A stretch of DNA of 25,051 nt from Flavobacteriaceae bacterium (GCA_014763515.1 JACXVH010000022.1:1-25051); one strand, 5' to 3'; positions 15,408-23,084 are shown, counted from the stretch's first letter. Notes: generated by a model from the letters alone, not told the origin. Program-made: numbers and translations.

Positions 15408-16046
15408 TTATTTTCCAAAATATAATTGGTACACTTCGTCTAAATCTTCGTTTGAACTAAAATTCACATTTAAATCGGTAACATAGCCCGAATTTAACCC
15501 ATAAACCCAACCATGAAGGTGTAATTTTTGTCCGTTTTTCCAAGCAGATTGCACTATTGATGTTTTGGCTAAATCTAACACTTGTTCTCTAACATTTATT
15601 TCAACAAAACGATTAAAACGTTCTTTTTCATTTTCTACAGCATCTAACTCATCTTTATGCAATCTATACACATCTTTTATGTGGCGAATCCAATTATCAA
15701 TAATTCCAATTGAACTATTTCCCATAGCTGCTTTTACTCCACCACAACCATAATGTCCGCATACAATAACATGTTTAACTTTTAAGGCATTTACAGCATA
15801 ATCGAGTACACTTAACATGTTCATATCGCTATGTACAACCATATTTGCAATATTTCTGTGTACAAAAACCTCTCCTGGTTCGGCTCCAATAATTTCATTT
15901 GCTGGCACTCGGCTATCTGAACAACCAATCCATAATAACGGTGGTTGTTGCCCTTCTGCTAAATTTGAAAAAAAATCTGGATTAATGGTTAACTTTTCTT
16001 TAACCCATTTTTTATTATTTTCAAGTATTTTTTTGTAAAATTCCAT
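15408..16046 (-). CDS. can: Beta-class carbonic anhydrase
   Basis: 212 aa. Interconverts CO2 and bicarbonate in the cytoplasm. Zinc ligands Cys42, His98 and Cys101 and the Asp44-Arg46 dyad (GCSDSRVPANE; VCGHYGCGG) are present at the same residue numbers as in E. coli Can, as expected for a full-length enzyme without leader. Last gene of a minus-strand set, 14 bases after the SulP transporter gene, so transport and hydration of inorganic carbon are probably co-expressed. No terminator follows: the stop abuts that of the convergent LETM1-related gene. Confidence 0.95.
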   Translation of the reverse strand: MEFYKKILENNKKWVKEKLTINPDFFSNLAEGQQPPLLWIGCSDSRVPANEIIGAEPGEVFVHRNIANMVVHSDMNMLSVLDYAVNALKVKHVIVCGHYGCGGVKAAMGNSSIGIIDNWIRHIKDVYRLHKDELDAVENEKERFNRFVEINVREQVLDLAKTSIVQSAWKNGQKLHLHGWVYGLNSGYVTDLNVNFSSNEDLDEVYQLYFGK

Positions 16047-16060
16047 AGTGTACAGATTGT

Positions 16061-17641
16061 TTAGTTTGTTGATTGTTTTTTGAGTTTTAAAATTTCTGTA
16101 ATACTTTTTGGATTGTTGAAAGTACCTCTTTCTGATATTAATTGAAAATGAATATTTTTATTTTTAGCTTGTATAATAAAATCTTCTAAAATTTCTATTA
16201 CATCATAATCTAAGTATCTTGTTTTTCTTATATCTAACTCTAATTTACTATTTTGATTTAATTTGAAAAGTTCTTTTTGTACAGAAGCTTTATTTAAAAA
16301 TGTAATTTCTTCTGCTAATTGAATTTTAACGATATTACTCTTATCTTCTTCTGATTTATTTAAAAACATTGAATTTTGATAACTTTTTACCAAGATTACT
16401 ATAATTCCGATAAATAACCCTGTAAAAATTCCCCATAATAAATCTTTTAGAATAATTACAACTACCGTTACCATGAAAGGAACAAATTGTGTCCATCCTA
16501 ATTGGTACATCTTTTTGAATAAAGTGGGTTTTGCTAATTTAAAACCAACAATAATTAAAATTGAAGCTAATACCGATTTTGGAATATGATTTAACAATAT
16601 AGGAATCGTAACCACAGAAACTAATAATAAAACTCCATGCAAAATAGCCGACATTTTAGTCTTTGCATTTGATTGAACATTTGCCGAACTCCTCACAATT
16701 ACTTGCGTAATTGGCAAACCTCCTATAAAACCAGATGCTACATTACCAATTCCTTGTGCAAACAATTCTCTGTTTGTAGGCGTTATGTTTTTATCGGGAT
16801 CTAATTTATCTGTCGCTTCTACACTCAAAAGTGTTTCTAAACTCGCAACTAATGCTAAAGTAAAAGCAATAATAAGTACATCATTTGTAAAAACTTTACT
16901 AAAATCGGGAAAACTTAAAAAATCAACATAATTCGTTAAACTATCAGGAACAGGAACTTGTACTAAATGTTGATTGGCAATAACTAATGTTTCATTTGAA
17001 CTAAATATAACTTGCAAAATTGTACCTATAACAACTGCAACTAACGAACCTTGAATGATTTTAAAAATATGATGTTTTTTTGATAAAATATTGTCCCAAA
17101 AAAGAATAATAACCAATCCTAATACTCCTATTACAAAAGAGCCTAAAGTAATATTATCTAAAATATGTAGAATAGCCGAAAATGTATTTTCACCCGTTTT
17201 CTCAATAAAACTATCGGCTCCTTCTGGTTCGGCATCATAACCAAAAAAATGTGGAATTTGCTTTAAAATAATTATGATCCCTATTCCAGTTAACATTCCT
17301 TTTATAACACTATTTGGAAAGAAATAACCAATAACTCCCATTCTAATAATTCCGAACAAAATTTGAATAAATCCCGCTAAAACTACAGCCGAAAGAAATA
17401 CTTCAAAACTTCCTAATGAACTAATAGCTGAAGCCACAATAGCAGCTAAACCAGCAGCCGGACCACTTACCCCAATTTTTGATTTACTAATTGCTCCTAC
17501 TACAATACCTCCTATAATACCTGCAATTAACCCCGAAAGTGGTGGTGCATCACTAGCTAAAGCAATACCTAAACACAAAGGTAATGCTACAAAAAATACA
17601 ACGATACTTGCAGGAATGTCGTTTTTTAAATATCTAAACAT
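16061..17641 (-). CDS. SulP-family anion transporter, probable bicarbonate permease
   Basis: 526 aa. N-terminal membrane domain (about 10-425) of 12-14 segments with SulP hallmarks: DIPASIVVFFVALPLCLGIALAS at the start, SGPAAGLAAIVASAI, FIGGLPITQVIVRSSANVQSNAKTKMSAI. C-terminal STAS domain (about 435-526, from KSNIVKIQLAEEITFLNKASV to the LELDIRKTRYLDYDVIEIL stretch). SulP proteins carry sulfate, bicarbonate or dicarboxylates. Coupling to a carbonic anhydrase gene 14 bases downstream argues for bicarbonate, as in BicA-like systems (inference). The small gene upstream is separated by 42 bases containing a large AT inverted repeat. Confidence 0.9.
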   Translation of the reverse strand: MFRYLKNDIPASIVVFFVALPLCLGIALASDAPPLSGLIAGIIGGIVVGAISKSKIGVSGPAAGLAAIVASAISSLGSFEVFLSAVVLAGFIQILFGIIRMGVIGYFFPNSVIKGMLTGIGIIIILKQIPHFFGYDAEPEGADSFIEKTGENTFSAILHILDNITLGSFVIGVLGLVIILFWDNILSKKHHIFKIIQGSLVAVVIGTILQVIFSSNETLVIANQHLVQVPVPDSLTNYVDFLSFPDFSKVFTNDVLIIAFTLALVASLETLLSVEATDKLDPDKNITPTNRELFAQGIGNVASGFIGGLPITQVIVRSSANVQSNAKTKMSAILHGVLLLVSVVTIPILLNHIPKSVLASILIIVGFKLAKPTLFKKMYQLGWTQFVPFMVTVVVIILKDLLWGIFTGLFIGIIVILVKSYQNSMFLNKSEEDKSNIVKIQLAEEITFLNKASVQKELFKLNQNSKLELDIRKTRYLDYDVIEILEDFIIQAKNKNIHFQLISERGTFNNPKSITEILKLKKQSTN

Positions 17642-17654
17642 TTTTTAAAAGAAT

Positions 17655-17692
17655 TTAATTTAAAATTTAATAATCACTAAATTTTAAATTAA
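17655..17692. repeat. 15-bp AT-only inverted repeat between the small gene and sulP
   Basis: Perfect 15-bp arms (17655-17669 with 17678-17692), 8-base loop. It covers the small gene's stop codon (17684-17686) and ends 14 bases before the sulP ATG. No run of T follows, so it is not a standard terminator; it may modulate readthrough, mRNA stability or sulP translation. Confidence 0.6.
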
Positions 17693-17974
17693 CTCGGGAG
17701 GTGGTAAAAAAATGGTAACTAATATTGAGTTAAAACCTATATTTTTTGTCGAAAAAATTGAAATAGGTTTCTTTACAATAGAAAAAGTAAAAACAAGTTG
17801 AGAAACTGTAAAAGCAACCATTTTTATTTCGTTAAAACAAGAATGATTTTCTTCCTCTTCGGTCATATTATAAAAATAGGAAACATCAATAGTACTGTTA
17901 ACAAATTTTACAATTGTTGGTGTTGCCAAAAAAAGAAAAAATAAAAGTAAAACTATTTTTGTTGCCCATTTCAT
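17684..17974 (-). CDS. Small membrane-anchored or exported protein upstream of SulP
   Basis: 96 aa from MKWATKIVLLLFFLFLATP at 17974; a longer frame starts at 18001, but that start lies beyond the -7 box at 17980-17987. A single N-terminal hydrophobic segment (about 5-20), an acidic stretch TEEEENHS, then a chain of beta-like hydrophobic residues ending in the proline run FLPPPELI. I do not recognise a named family. It is on the same strand as sulP and carbonic anhydrase, 42 bases upstream, and appears to be the first gene of that set. It could be an accessory subunit or an unrelated short exported protein. The promoter leaves almost no leader. Confidence 0.6.
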   Translation of the reverse strand: MKWATKIVLLLFFLFLATPTIVKFVNSTIDVSYFYNMTEEEENHSCFNEIKMVAFTVSQLVFTFSIVKKPISIFSTKNIGFNSILVTIFLPPPELI

Positions 17975-17979
17975 GTAAG

Positions 17980-17987
17980 CAAATATA
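17980..17987 (-). promoter_or_regulatory. -7 promoter element of the small gene-sulP-can operon
   Basis: The minus strand reads TATATTTG, exact consensus. Only 5 bases separate it from the ATG at 17974, so the transcript would start at or next to the start codon (leaderless). No -33 TTG at the normal distance. Confidence 0.5.
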
Positions 17988-18018
17988 GAAATTATAGGCA
18001 ATTAATTTTGGATACCAA

Positions 18019-18046
18019 TAAAAAAATCCCTTAAAAGGGATTTTAT
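18019..18046 (-). terminator. Terminator of dps
   Basis: Perfect 10-bp stem (18023-18032 with 18035-18044) ending in TTTTTTTATT on the minus strand, four bases beyond the dps stop. Confidence 0.85.
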
Positions 18047-18049
18047 GAT

Positions 18050-18529
18050 TTATATTTCTTCTTCTAACCAAGCCTTTAGCATCCAAATGGTTTTTTCCTG
18101 CTCTTTTATAAAATCACTCATCATCGAATTTGTTCCTTCATCACCTATCTCTCCAGCAGCATTTAATATTTTTCTTTCTATTGGTAATATACTTATTAAA
18201 GATTCTACTACCAAACCAACTGCAATTTCATCTTGGCAAATATTTTTACCAACTTTCAATTTGTTGTGCTCTATATAATCTTGAAAAGTATGCAATGGTA
18301 CACCACCTAAAGTTAAAATACGCTCAGCAATCATATCAATTTTTAACTGAGAATCATTGTACAACTCTTCAAATTTAAGGTGTAAATCAAAAAATCTTTT
18401 TCCTCTAATATTCCAGTGTAAACCTCTTAAATTTTGATAATATACCTGAAAATTAGCTAACAAAACATTTAAATTATCGATCAGTTCATTTGTTTCTTTT
18501 ACTGGTAATCCTATTGAATTTGTTTTCAT
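18050..18529 (-). CDS. dps: Dps ferritin-like DNA-binding stress protein
   Basis: 159 aa, normal length. Forms dodecamers that oxidise and store iron and protect DNA under peroxide or starvation stress. Inter-subunit ferroxidase ligands are present with family spacing: His38 (LHWN), His50, Asp65 and Glu69 (KIDMIAER). The short N-terminal tail has only two lysines, so DNA binding through the tail may be weak. Divergent from oxyR, with a 24-base dyad between them, so peroxide-responsive control by OxyR is likely. Followed directly by its own terminator. Confidence 0.95.
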   Translation of the reverse strand: MKTNSIGLPVKETNELIDNLNVLLANFQVYYQNLRGLHWNIRGKRFFDLHLKFEELYNDSQLKIDMIAERILTLGGVPLHTFQDYIEHNKLKVGKNICQDEIAVGLVVESLISILPIERKILNAAGEIGDEGTNSMMSDFIKEQEKTIWMLKAWLEEEI

Positions 18530-18604
18530 TAGTATCTATTTTTATTGTTTATAAATCCGTTAATATTCTATACTTAAATTTCTTAGTACGAAATTACATA
18601 ATCA

Positions 18605-18628
18605 TTGATTTTTATCACTATAAATCAA
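18605..18628. promoter_or_regulatory. Dyad between dps and oxyR, candidate OxyR site
   Basis: Arms TTGATTT and AAATCAA, perfect over 7 bp, with a 10-base centre TTATCACTAT. It lies 12 bases before the oxyR -7 box (18641-18648) and 8 bases before a weak dps -7 box (minus TAATTTCG, plus 18589-18596), so it overlays the -33 region of both. Size and position fit a LysR-type regulator; binding by OxyR is inferred. Confidence 0.5.
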
Positions 18629-18640
18629 ATTGATTGTTAC

Positions 18641-18648
18641 TATATTTG
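18641..18648 (+). promoter_or_regulatory. -7 promoter element of oxyR
   Basis: TATATTTG, exact consensus, 16 bases before the chosen ATG at 18665. It lies inside the longer frame that begins at 18605, which argues against that upstream start. Confidence 0.5.
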
Positions 18649-18664
18649 CATCAAAATAATTTAT

Positions 18665-19597
18665 ATGACTATTACACAACTTCATTATGTTTTAGCAGTT
18701 GCCGAACATAAAAATTTTACGCTTGCTGCCGAAAAATGTTTTGTAACTCAACCAACATTGAGCATGCAAATTCAAAAACTTGAAGAAGAATTAGATATTT
18801 TAATTTTTGACAGAAGTAAGAAACCCATTTCACTAACAGATATAGGAGAAAAAATTGTTACGCAAGCAAAAAACATAGTTAATGAAGCAGGAAGAATTAA
18901 AGACATTGTCGACCAACAAAAAGGATATGTTGGTGGTGAATTTAGAGTGGGTATTATTCCAACAGTAACGCCTACACTTTTACCTATGTTTTTAAATAAT
19001 TTTATTCATAAATATCCCAAAGTGAATTTAATTATTGAAGAGCTAACTACCGAAGAAATTATTCTAAAGTTAAAAAATGGTCATTTAGACTGTGCCATTG
19101 CAGCAACTCCGCTTGATGAGGTTAATTTAAAAGAAATTGTGTTGTATTATGAGCCTTTTGTCGCTTATTTGAACGAAAATCATGAGGCTTCTTCAAAAAA
19201 AGAATTAGAAATTAACGATTTAGACTCAGATCATATTTTACTTTTACAAGACGGTCATTGCTTTAGAAATGGAATTTTAAATATCTGTAAGAACAATAAA
19301 TTTATTTCGGAAAACCATTTCCAAATTGAAAGTGGAAGTTTTGAAACGCTAATAAAATTAGTAGATGAAGGCTTGGGAATAACACTACTGCCCTATTTAC
19401 ACACGCTCGATTTAAATGATAAAAGTAAATCTAAATTGAGACATTTTATAGACCCAAAACCAGCTCGAGAAGTAAGCTTAATTTATCCTAAAAACGAACT
19501 AAAAATTCATATTATTGAAGCTTTAAGAAGTACCATTAATGGAGTTGTAAGAGGCGCAATTGCTTTTCAAGATGTTGAAATTATTAGTCCAAAATAA
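18665..19597 (+). CDS. oxyR: OxyR, peroxide-sensing LysR-type regulator
   Basis: 310 aa from ATG at 18665. N-terminal winged helix: MTITQLHYVLAVAEHKNFTLAAEKCFVTQPTLSMQIQKLEEEL. C-terminal two-lobed sensor domain. With this start the redox cysteines fall at Cys199 (DGHCFRN) and Cys208 (LNIC), exactly the E. coli OxyR numbers, which identifies the protein and supports the start. Peroxide forms a disulfide between them and switches the protein to activation. Divergent from dps, an established OxyR target in other bacteria. Ends in a strong terminator. Confidence 0.93.
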   Translation: MTITQLHYVLAVAEHKNFTLAAEKCFVTQPTLSMQIQKLEEELDILIFDRSKKPISLTDIGEKIVTQAKNIVNEAGRIKDIVDQQKGYVGGEFRVGIIPTVTPTLLPMFLNNFIHKYPKVNLIIEELTTEEIILKLKNGHLDCAIAATPLDEVNLKEIVLYYEPFVAYLNENHEASSKKELEINDLDSDHILLLQDGHCFRNGILNICKNNKFISENHFQIESGSFETLIKLVDEGLGITLLPYLHTLDLNDKSKSKLRHFIDPKPAREVSLIYPKNELKIHIIEALRSTINGVVRGAIAFQDVEIISPK

Positions 19598-19598
19598 T

Positions 19599-19628
19599 AA
19601 AAGGAGCTTAAATAGCTCCTTTTATCTT
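19599..19628 (+). terminator. Terminator of oxyR
   Basis: Perfect 10-bp stem (19599-19608 with 19614-19623), 5-base loop, then TTTTATCTTATT. The A-run on the other side lets it also end the convergent small gene. Confidence 0.85.
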
Positions 19629-19629
19629 A

Positions 19630-19824
19630 TTAATTAATATAAATCATACATTGCCTTAATTCAGGTTTTTCTTCTGTAAACTGTAACAACCAGTCTCTCA
19701 ATTGGTCTATTTCATAAGGTAACAGACTTCTCACTGCTTTTTCAAGTTCCTTACAGAATAGTTTGGGGTCAAAACTTACTCTTTCAAGTATAGATTTTGT
19801 GTACGAATACATCGATCTTGGCAT
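19630..19824 (-). CDS. Small conserved protein of unknown function
   Basis: 64 aa; start could also be the inner Met at 19812 (MYSYTKSILERVSFD). Predominantly helical, with SFDPKLFCKELEKAVRSLLPYEIDQLRDWLLQF at the core and a basic/acidic mix. No signal peptide, no membrane segment, no recognisable catalytic motif. The YSYTK-ILE-VSFDP-LF-KEL pattern reminds me of short proteins common in Bacteroidota, but I cannot name a function. Stands alone between oxyR (convergent, sharing its terminator) and mnmD, about 100 bases away. Confidence 0.65.
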   Translation of the reverse strand: MPRSMYSYTKSILERVSFDPKLFCKELEKAVRSLLPYEIDQLRDWLLQFTEEKPELRQCMIYIN

Positions 19825-19891
19825 ACTTAACTTAAATCAAATTGGTTAGACTAAATAAGAACGTTATGTAAAAATATAAAAAAATATTTTA

Positions 19892-19905
19892 CGAAATCGT
19901 TTTCG
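19892..19905 (-). terminator. Weak hairpin after mnmD
   Basis: 5-bp stem CGAAA/TTTCG with a 4-base loop, followed on the minus strand by TAAAATATTTTTTT. It is the only terminator candidate behind mnmD and is marginal. Confidence 0.3.
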
Positions 19906-19924
19906 AGTACTAATATTTTGTTAA

Positions 19925-20584
19925 TTACAATTTAGTAGCTCGCAACATTTCTCTTTTTCCTGGTGCTCCGGGTAATTTTTCAATTTTAAAACCCGCTTTA
20001 AGCATCGCGTTTTTTATACTAGTTCTACAAGCATAGGTTACTAAGACCCCTTTTGGTTGCAATGCATTATACATTTTTTGAAATATTTCTTCATTCCATA
20101 ATTCGGGTTGTACGGTAAACCCAAAAGCATCAAAATAAATTAAATTAAAAATGCCTTTATCATCTATATCTTGAAAAAACTGTTGACGTTTCGTAAATTC
20201 AAATGTTTCATCAAGCAATATGTTTTGGTTCCAAGTCATTTGATGCATTGTTTTAAAAACTTCCTCATATTCTAAAGCTTGCAACTGTTCTACATAGTTC
20301 AGTTGGGCTATTTCTTCTTTTAGGATTGGATAAGCTTCTACTCCAACATAATTTATCTTTAAACCTCGCTTAAGATGTTCTAAATAAGTGATAAAAGCAT
20401 TTAAACCTGTACCAAAACCAATTTCTAAAATTGCTACTTCATTTGAGAATAAATCTAAACCACTTTTTATAAAAACATGATAAGCTTCTTGTATAGCGCC
20501 ATGTTTAGAATGATAACTTTCGTCTAAATCTTCTATATGAATGGTTACCGAACCATCATTCGTTTTAATAATTTTTCTTTCCAT
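19925..20584 (-). CDS. mnmD: tRNA 5-methylaminomethyl-2-thiouridine methyltransferase MnmD
   Basis: 219 aa, the stand-alone methyltransferase half of what is MnmC in E. coli. Methylates the wobble uridine (position 34, nm5s2U to mnm5s2U) with S-adenosylmethionine. SAM loop ILEIGFGTGLNAF (about 54-66); acidic motif with YVGVEAYP; catalytic strand LIYFDAFGFTVQPELWNEEIF; C-terminal TYACRTSIKNAMLKAGFKIEKLPGAPGKREML, highly characteristic of the family. No FAD-dependent oxidase domain is attached, which is the usual state in Bacteroidota. Separated by a terminator from the lipoprotein pair upstream. Confidence 0.92.
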   Translation of the reverse strand: MERKIIKTNDGSVTIHIEDLDESYHSKHGAIQEAYHVFIKSGLDLFSNEVAILEIGFGTGLNAFITYLEHLKRGLKINYVGVEAYPILKEEIAQLNYVEQLQALEYEEVFKTMHQMTWNQNILLDETFEFTKRQQFFQDIDDKGIFNLIYFDAFGFTVQPELWNEEIFQKMYNALQPKGVLVTYACRTSIKNAMLKAGFKIEKLPGAPGKREMLRATKL

Positions 20585-20598
20585 GGGTTGTAAAAGTA

Positions 20599-20628
20599 AA
20601 AAAGTTTAAGAGCAATCTTAAACTTTTT
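20599..20628 (-). terminator. Terminator of the lipoprotein gene pair
   Basis: Perfect 13-bp stem (20599-20611 with 20616-20628) with a 4-base loop; the minus strand continues TTACTTTTAC. Lies between the CxxCH lipoprotein stop and the mnmD start. Confidence 0.8.
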
Positions 20629-20632
20629 ACTA

Positions 20633-21094
20633 TTATTCGATGTATAATTTTTTAATTTTCGGAATTGGACCGCCACATTTTACTTCATGACATCTAATAC
20701 AAGCGTCTATTCCATTGTTAAAATGTTCTTTCGCATTTTCAGGATCTTTATAGATTAATTCCTGTGCTTCGATAAACTTCTTTGCTTGGGTATTAAAAAA
20801 ATCATCTTTATCAGTCTCATCTGTTAAAACAGCTTCATGAATGCGCATGAAATGTTGTGGAAATTTACCTATTGTATCGCCTTTTAAAATTCTTTCCTTT
20901 AATCTTTGATTATCTACATACATTTGCTCCATTAAAGCCGCCATTTCACTCATTTCATACATTTCAAAACCATCTTCGGTTTTAGTTGAATCTGAAGAAC
21001 AAGCCGCTTTATCTTCAATTTTAGCTTCCTCTTTCTTACTTTGGCAAGAAACTAAAACAAATGCAGTGATTACTAAAAATAAAAAATGTTTCAT
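20633..21094 (-). CDS. Exported lipoprotein with one CxxCH heme motif (cytochrome c-like)
   Basis: 153 aa. Signal peptide with lipobox FVLVSC (Cys17) predicts a lipid-anchored periplasmic or outer-membrane protein. An acidic helical middle part (EMYEMSEMAALMEQMYVDNQRLKERIL) precedes a second helical pair and then CIRCH near the C-terminus. CxxCH late in a four-helix protein resembles cytochrome c' or related monoheme proteins; a further Cys follows (EVKCGGPIP). Axial ligand and partner cannot be assigned. Its ATG overlaps the TAA of the DUF4920 gene by one base (TAATG), so the pair is co-translated and probably works together at the envelope. Confidence 0.75.
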   Translation of the reverse strand: MKHFLFLVITAFVLVSCQSKKEEAKIEDKAACSSDSTKTEDGFEMYEMSEMAALMEQMYVDNQRLKERILKGDTIGKFPQHFMRIHEAVLTDETDKDDFFNTQAKKFIEAQELIYKDPENAKEHFNNGIDACIRCHEVKCGGPIPKIKKLYIE

Positions 21095-21597
21095 TATTGT
21101 TTCGCTATTAAAACACCATCAGCCATAAAAGAATAAGTAACTTTTGGCTCTACAATACTATCAATTGCTTCTTGAGATTTTCCTTCGTCTTTAGCATAAT
21201 GTTTTAACTCATCTACACCAATAATACTCACAAATGCTTTTCCGTTTACCACAACATCTTTATCTTGAGCATTTTTTGGAACGAAAAATCCGTAGTCTTT
21301 AAACTTAACAAAAGCTTGTTTATCACCTTCTAAACCAAGTGTCATCCAACAACCTTTCTTTTGACAAACTTCGTTAATTGTAGAATGGAATTTTACATCA
21401 ACTGTATCTCCTTCTTTCAAGTTATTAAATTTTTCCATCATTTCTGCATTAGACAAAGCGCCATCTGCAGTTATTGAATCTCCAAAAACTGCATACTCCA
21501 CAAGAGGCTTTTCTTCTTGAGACGCTTCTTCTACTTTAACATCTTTACAGCTAAATACACTCGCTAAAATAGCAACAGCAAATATTTTTTTCATCAT
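21094..21597 (-). CDS. DUF4920-type lipoprotein
   Basis: 167 aa (start at 21597 or the next Met at 21594). Lipobox SVFSC predicts lipid attachment. The body is the beta-rich DUF4920-like domain, recognisable by VKFHSTINEVCQKKGCWMTLG, in which two Cys spaced five apart could bind a metal or form a disulfide, followed by VKFKDYGFFVPKN and a GKAFVSIIGVDELKHYAKDEGKS segment. Biochemical role unknown; such domains resemble OB-fold-like carriers or chaperones for redox and metal sites. Upstream partner of the CxxCH lipoprotein with one-base overlap, which suggests a link to cytochrome maturation or electron transfer (inference). Confidence 0.8.
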   Translation of the reverse strand: MMKKIFAVAILASVFSCKDVKVEEASQEEKPLVEYAVFGDSITADGALSNAEMMEKFNNLKEGDTVDVKFHSTINEVCQKKGCWMTLGLEGDKQAFVKFKDYGFFVPKNAQDKDVVVNGKAFVSIIGVDELKHYAKDEGKSQEAIDSIVEPKVTYSFMADGVLIAKQ

Positions 21598-21833
21598 GAT
21601 TCTTAGATTTTTTTATAATTAAGATTTTGTGTAAAAATATCTATTATAAAGATTATTAAAAAAGAAATTCGTAAAAAAATATTAACAAACTAATTAAATG
21701 TTTGATTTTTAAGCTAAAATTTTACTATTCTCAAAAAAACTAAAAATAGTTTGATAAAATCTGATTTTAAGTTATAAAAAATATTGTTTTTTTGCTTACT
21801 TTTGAAACTCTCAATCCTTAAAAAGAATTACTA
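21598..21833. promoter_or_regulatory. Divergent intergenic region, lipoprotein pair / ilvE
   Basis: 236 very AT-rich bases. On the plus strand TACTTTTG at 21797-21804 matches the -7 consensus, 29 bases before the ilvE ATG. No exact -7 box is visible for the leftward lipoprotein pair, and I see no riboswitch or leader-peptide attenuator. Confidence 0.45.
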
Positions 21834-22901
21834 ATGGAAAACAAAACTCTTAGTGATATTAAAATAAACTTAGTAGAACATTCAAAAATTAATGATATTG
21901 ATTTTGAAAACTTAAGTTTTGGAAACGTTTTTACCGATCATATGCTGGTTTGTGATTACACAAACGGCGAATGGAATACACCCGAAATTAAAGCATATGC
22001 TCCTTTTACAATAGAACCATCGGCTAGAGTTTTTCATTATGGGCAAGCTATTTTTGAAGGGATGAAAGCTTATAAAGATGAACATGATGATGTTTGGCTT
22101 TTTAGACCCGATCAAAACTATGAGCGTTTTAATAAAAGTGCCACTCGTTTAGCAATGCCAGAAGTTCCGCAAGAAGTCTTTATTGATGGTTTAAAGAAAT
22201 TACTTCAAATAGAAAAAGATTGGGTAAAACGTGGTAACGGAAAATCGTTATACATTCGTCCTTTCATGATTGCTACAAGTTCTGGAGTTATTGCATCGCC
22301 TTCTTTAAACTATAGATTTTGTATTATTTTATCGCCAGCAAAATCTTATTATTCTGGTGAGGTAAAAGTAGTAATTGCAGATCATTACAGTAGAGCGGCA
22401 AATGGTGGAATTGGTGCTGCAAAAGCTGCTGGAAACTATTCTGCTCAATTTTACCCTACGAAATTAGCTAACGAAAAAGGGTTCCAACAAATTATTTGGA
22501 CCGACGATGCTACGCATACAAAACTAGAGGAAGCAGGAACCATGAATGTTTTCTTCCGAATTAACGATACGCTTTACACAGCGCCAACTAGCGAAAGAAT
22601 TCTTGATGGTGTTACTCGTAAAAGTTTAATAGAATTAGCGAAAAGAGAACATATTAATGTAGAAGTAAAATCGGTTTTAGTTGACGAATTGATAGCGGCT
22701 GCAAAAGATGGTTCGTTAAAAGAAATTTTTGGGGCCGGAACCGCTGCGGTTGTAAATCCAATTGCTGGTTTTGGTTACAAAGAAGCATATTTTGAGTTAC
22801 CAAAACTTGAAAAATCGTTTGCATTACATTTAAAAGAAAAATTGACTAATATTCAAACTAAAGTAGAACCCGACACTTTTGGTTGGACTGTTAAAATATA
22901 G
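21834..22901 (+). CDS. ilvE: Branched-chain amino acid aminotransferase
   Basis: 355 aa, the class-IV PLP fold in the longer form common in Bacteroidota and eukaryotes. Transfers amino groups between glutamate and the 2-oxo acids of Leu, Ile and Val, in both synthesis and breakdown. PLP lysine Lys197 in GAAKAAGNYSAQF; other signatures are FHYGQAIFEGMKAY, LFRPDQNYERFNKSA, EEAGTMNVFF and the phosphate-binding FGAGTAAVVNPI. Single gene with its own promoter and terminator; not next to other ilv genes. Confidence 0.94.
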   Translation: MENKTLSDIKINLVEHSKINDIDFENLSFGNVFTDHMLVCDYTNGEWNTPEIKAYAPFTIEPSARVFHYGQAIFEGMKAYKDEHDDVWLFRPDQNYERFNKSATRLAMPEVPQEVFIDGLKKLLQIEKDWVKRGNGKSLYIRPFMIATSSGVIASPSLNYRFCIILSPAKSYYSGEVKVVIADHYSRAANGGIGAAKAAGNYSAQFYPTKLANEKGFQQIIWTDDATHTKLEEAGTMNVFFRINDTLYTAPTSERILDGVTRKSLIELAKREHINVEVKSVLVDELIAAAKDGSLKEIFGAGTAAVVNPIAGFGYKEAYFELPKLEKSFALHLKEKLTNIQTKVEPDTFGWTVKI

Positions 22902-22933
22902 TTTACAGTACTTTGATTTAGAGTAAACAGATG

Positions 22934-22962
22934 AAAGGCTTCCAAATGGAAGCCTTTTTTAT
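22934..22962 (+). terminator. Terminator of ilvE
   Basis: Perfect 10-bp stem (22934-22943 with 22948-22957), 4-base loop AAAT, then TTTATTTTT. Confidence 0.88.
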
Positions 22963-23084
22963 TTTTATCAATGATTTATTAATATGTTTTAAATATTTAG
23001 TAGATTTGGTAATAGAAACAATTAAATTAGAGTTTTTAAAAAACCTTATAAAACTTTTGTGTGTTTATAAGTTAGCAGAAAATT
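22963..23084. other. AT-rich spacer, nothing recognised
   Basis: Beyond the ilvE terminator I see no coding region, no RNA gene and no consensus promoter up to the first accessory ORF. An open frame from 22931 is a shadow that begins inside the terminator hairpin. Confidence 0.5.

Noticed and set aside
18605..18664. Upstream TTG start of oxyR
   Set aside because: It covers the -7 box and the dyad. ATG at 18665 places the redox cysteines at 199 and 208, matching E. coli OxyR.
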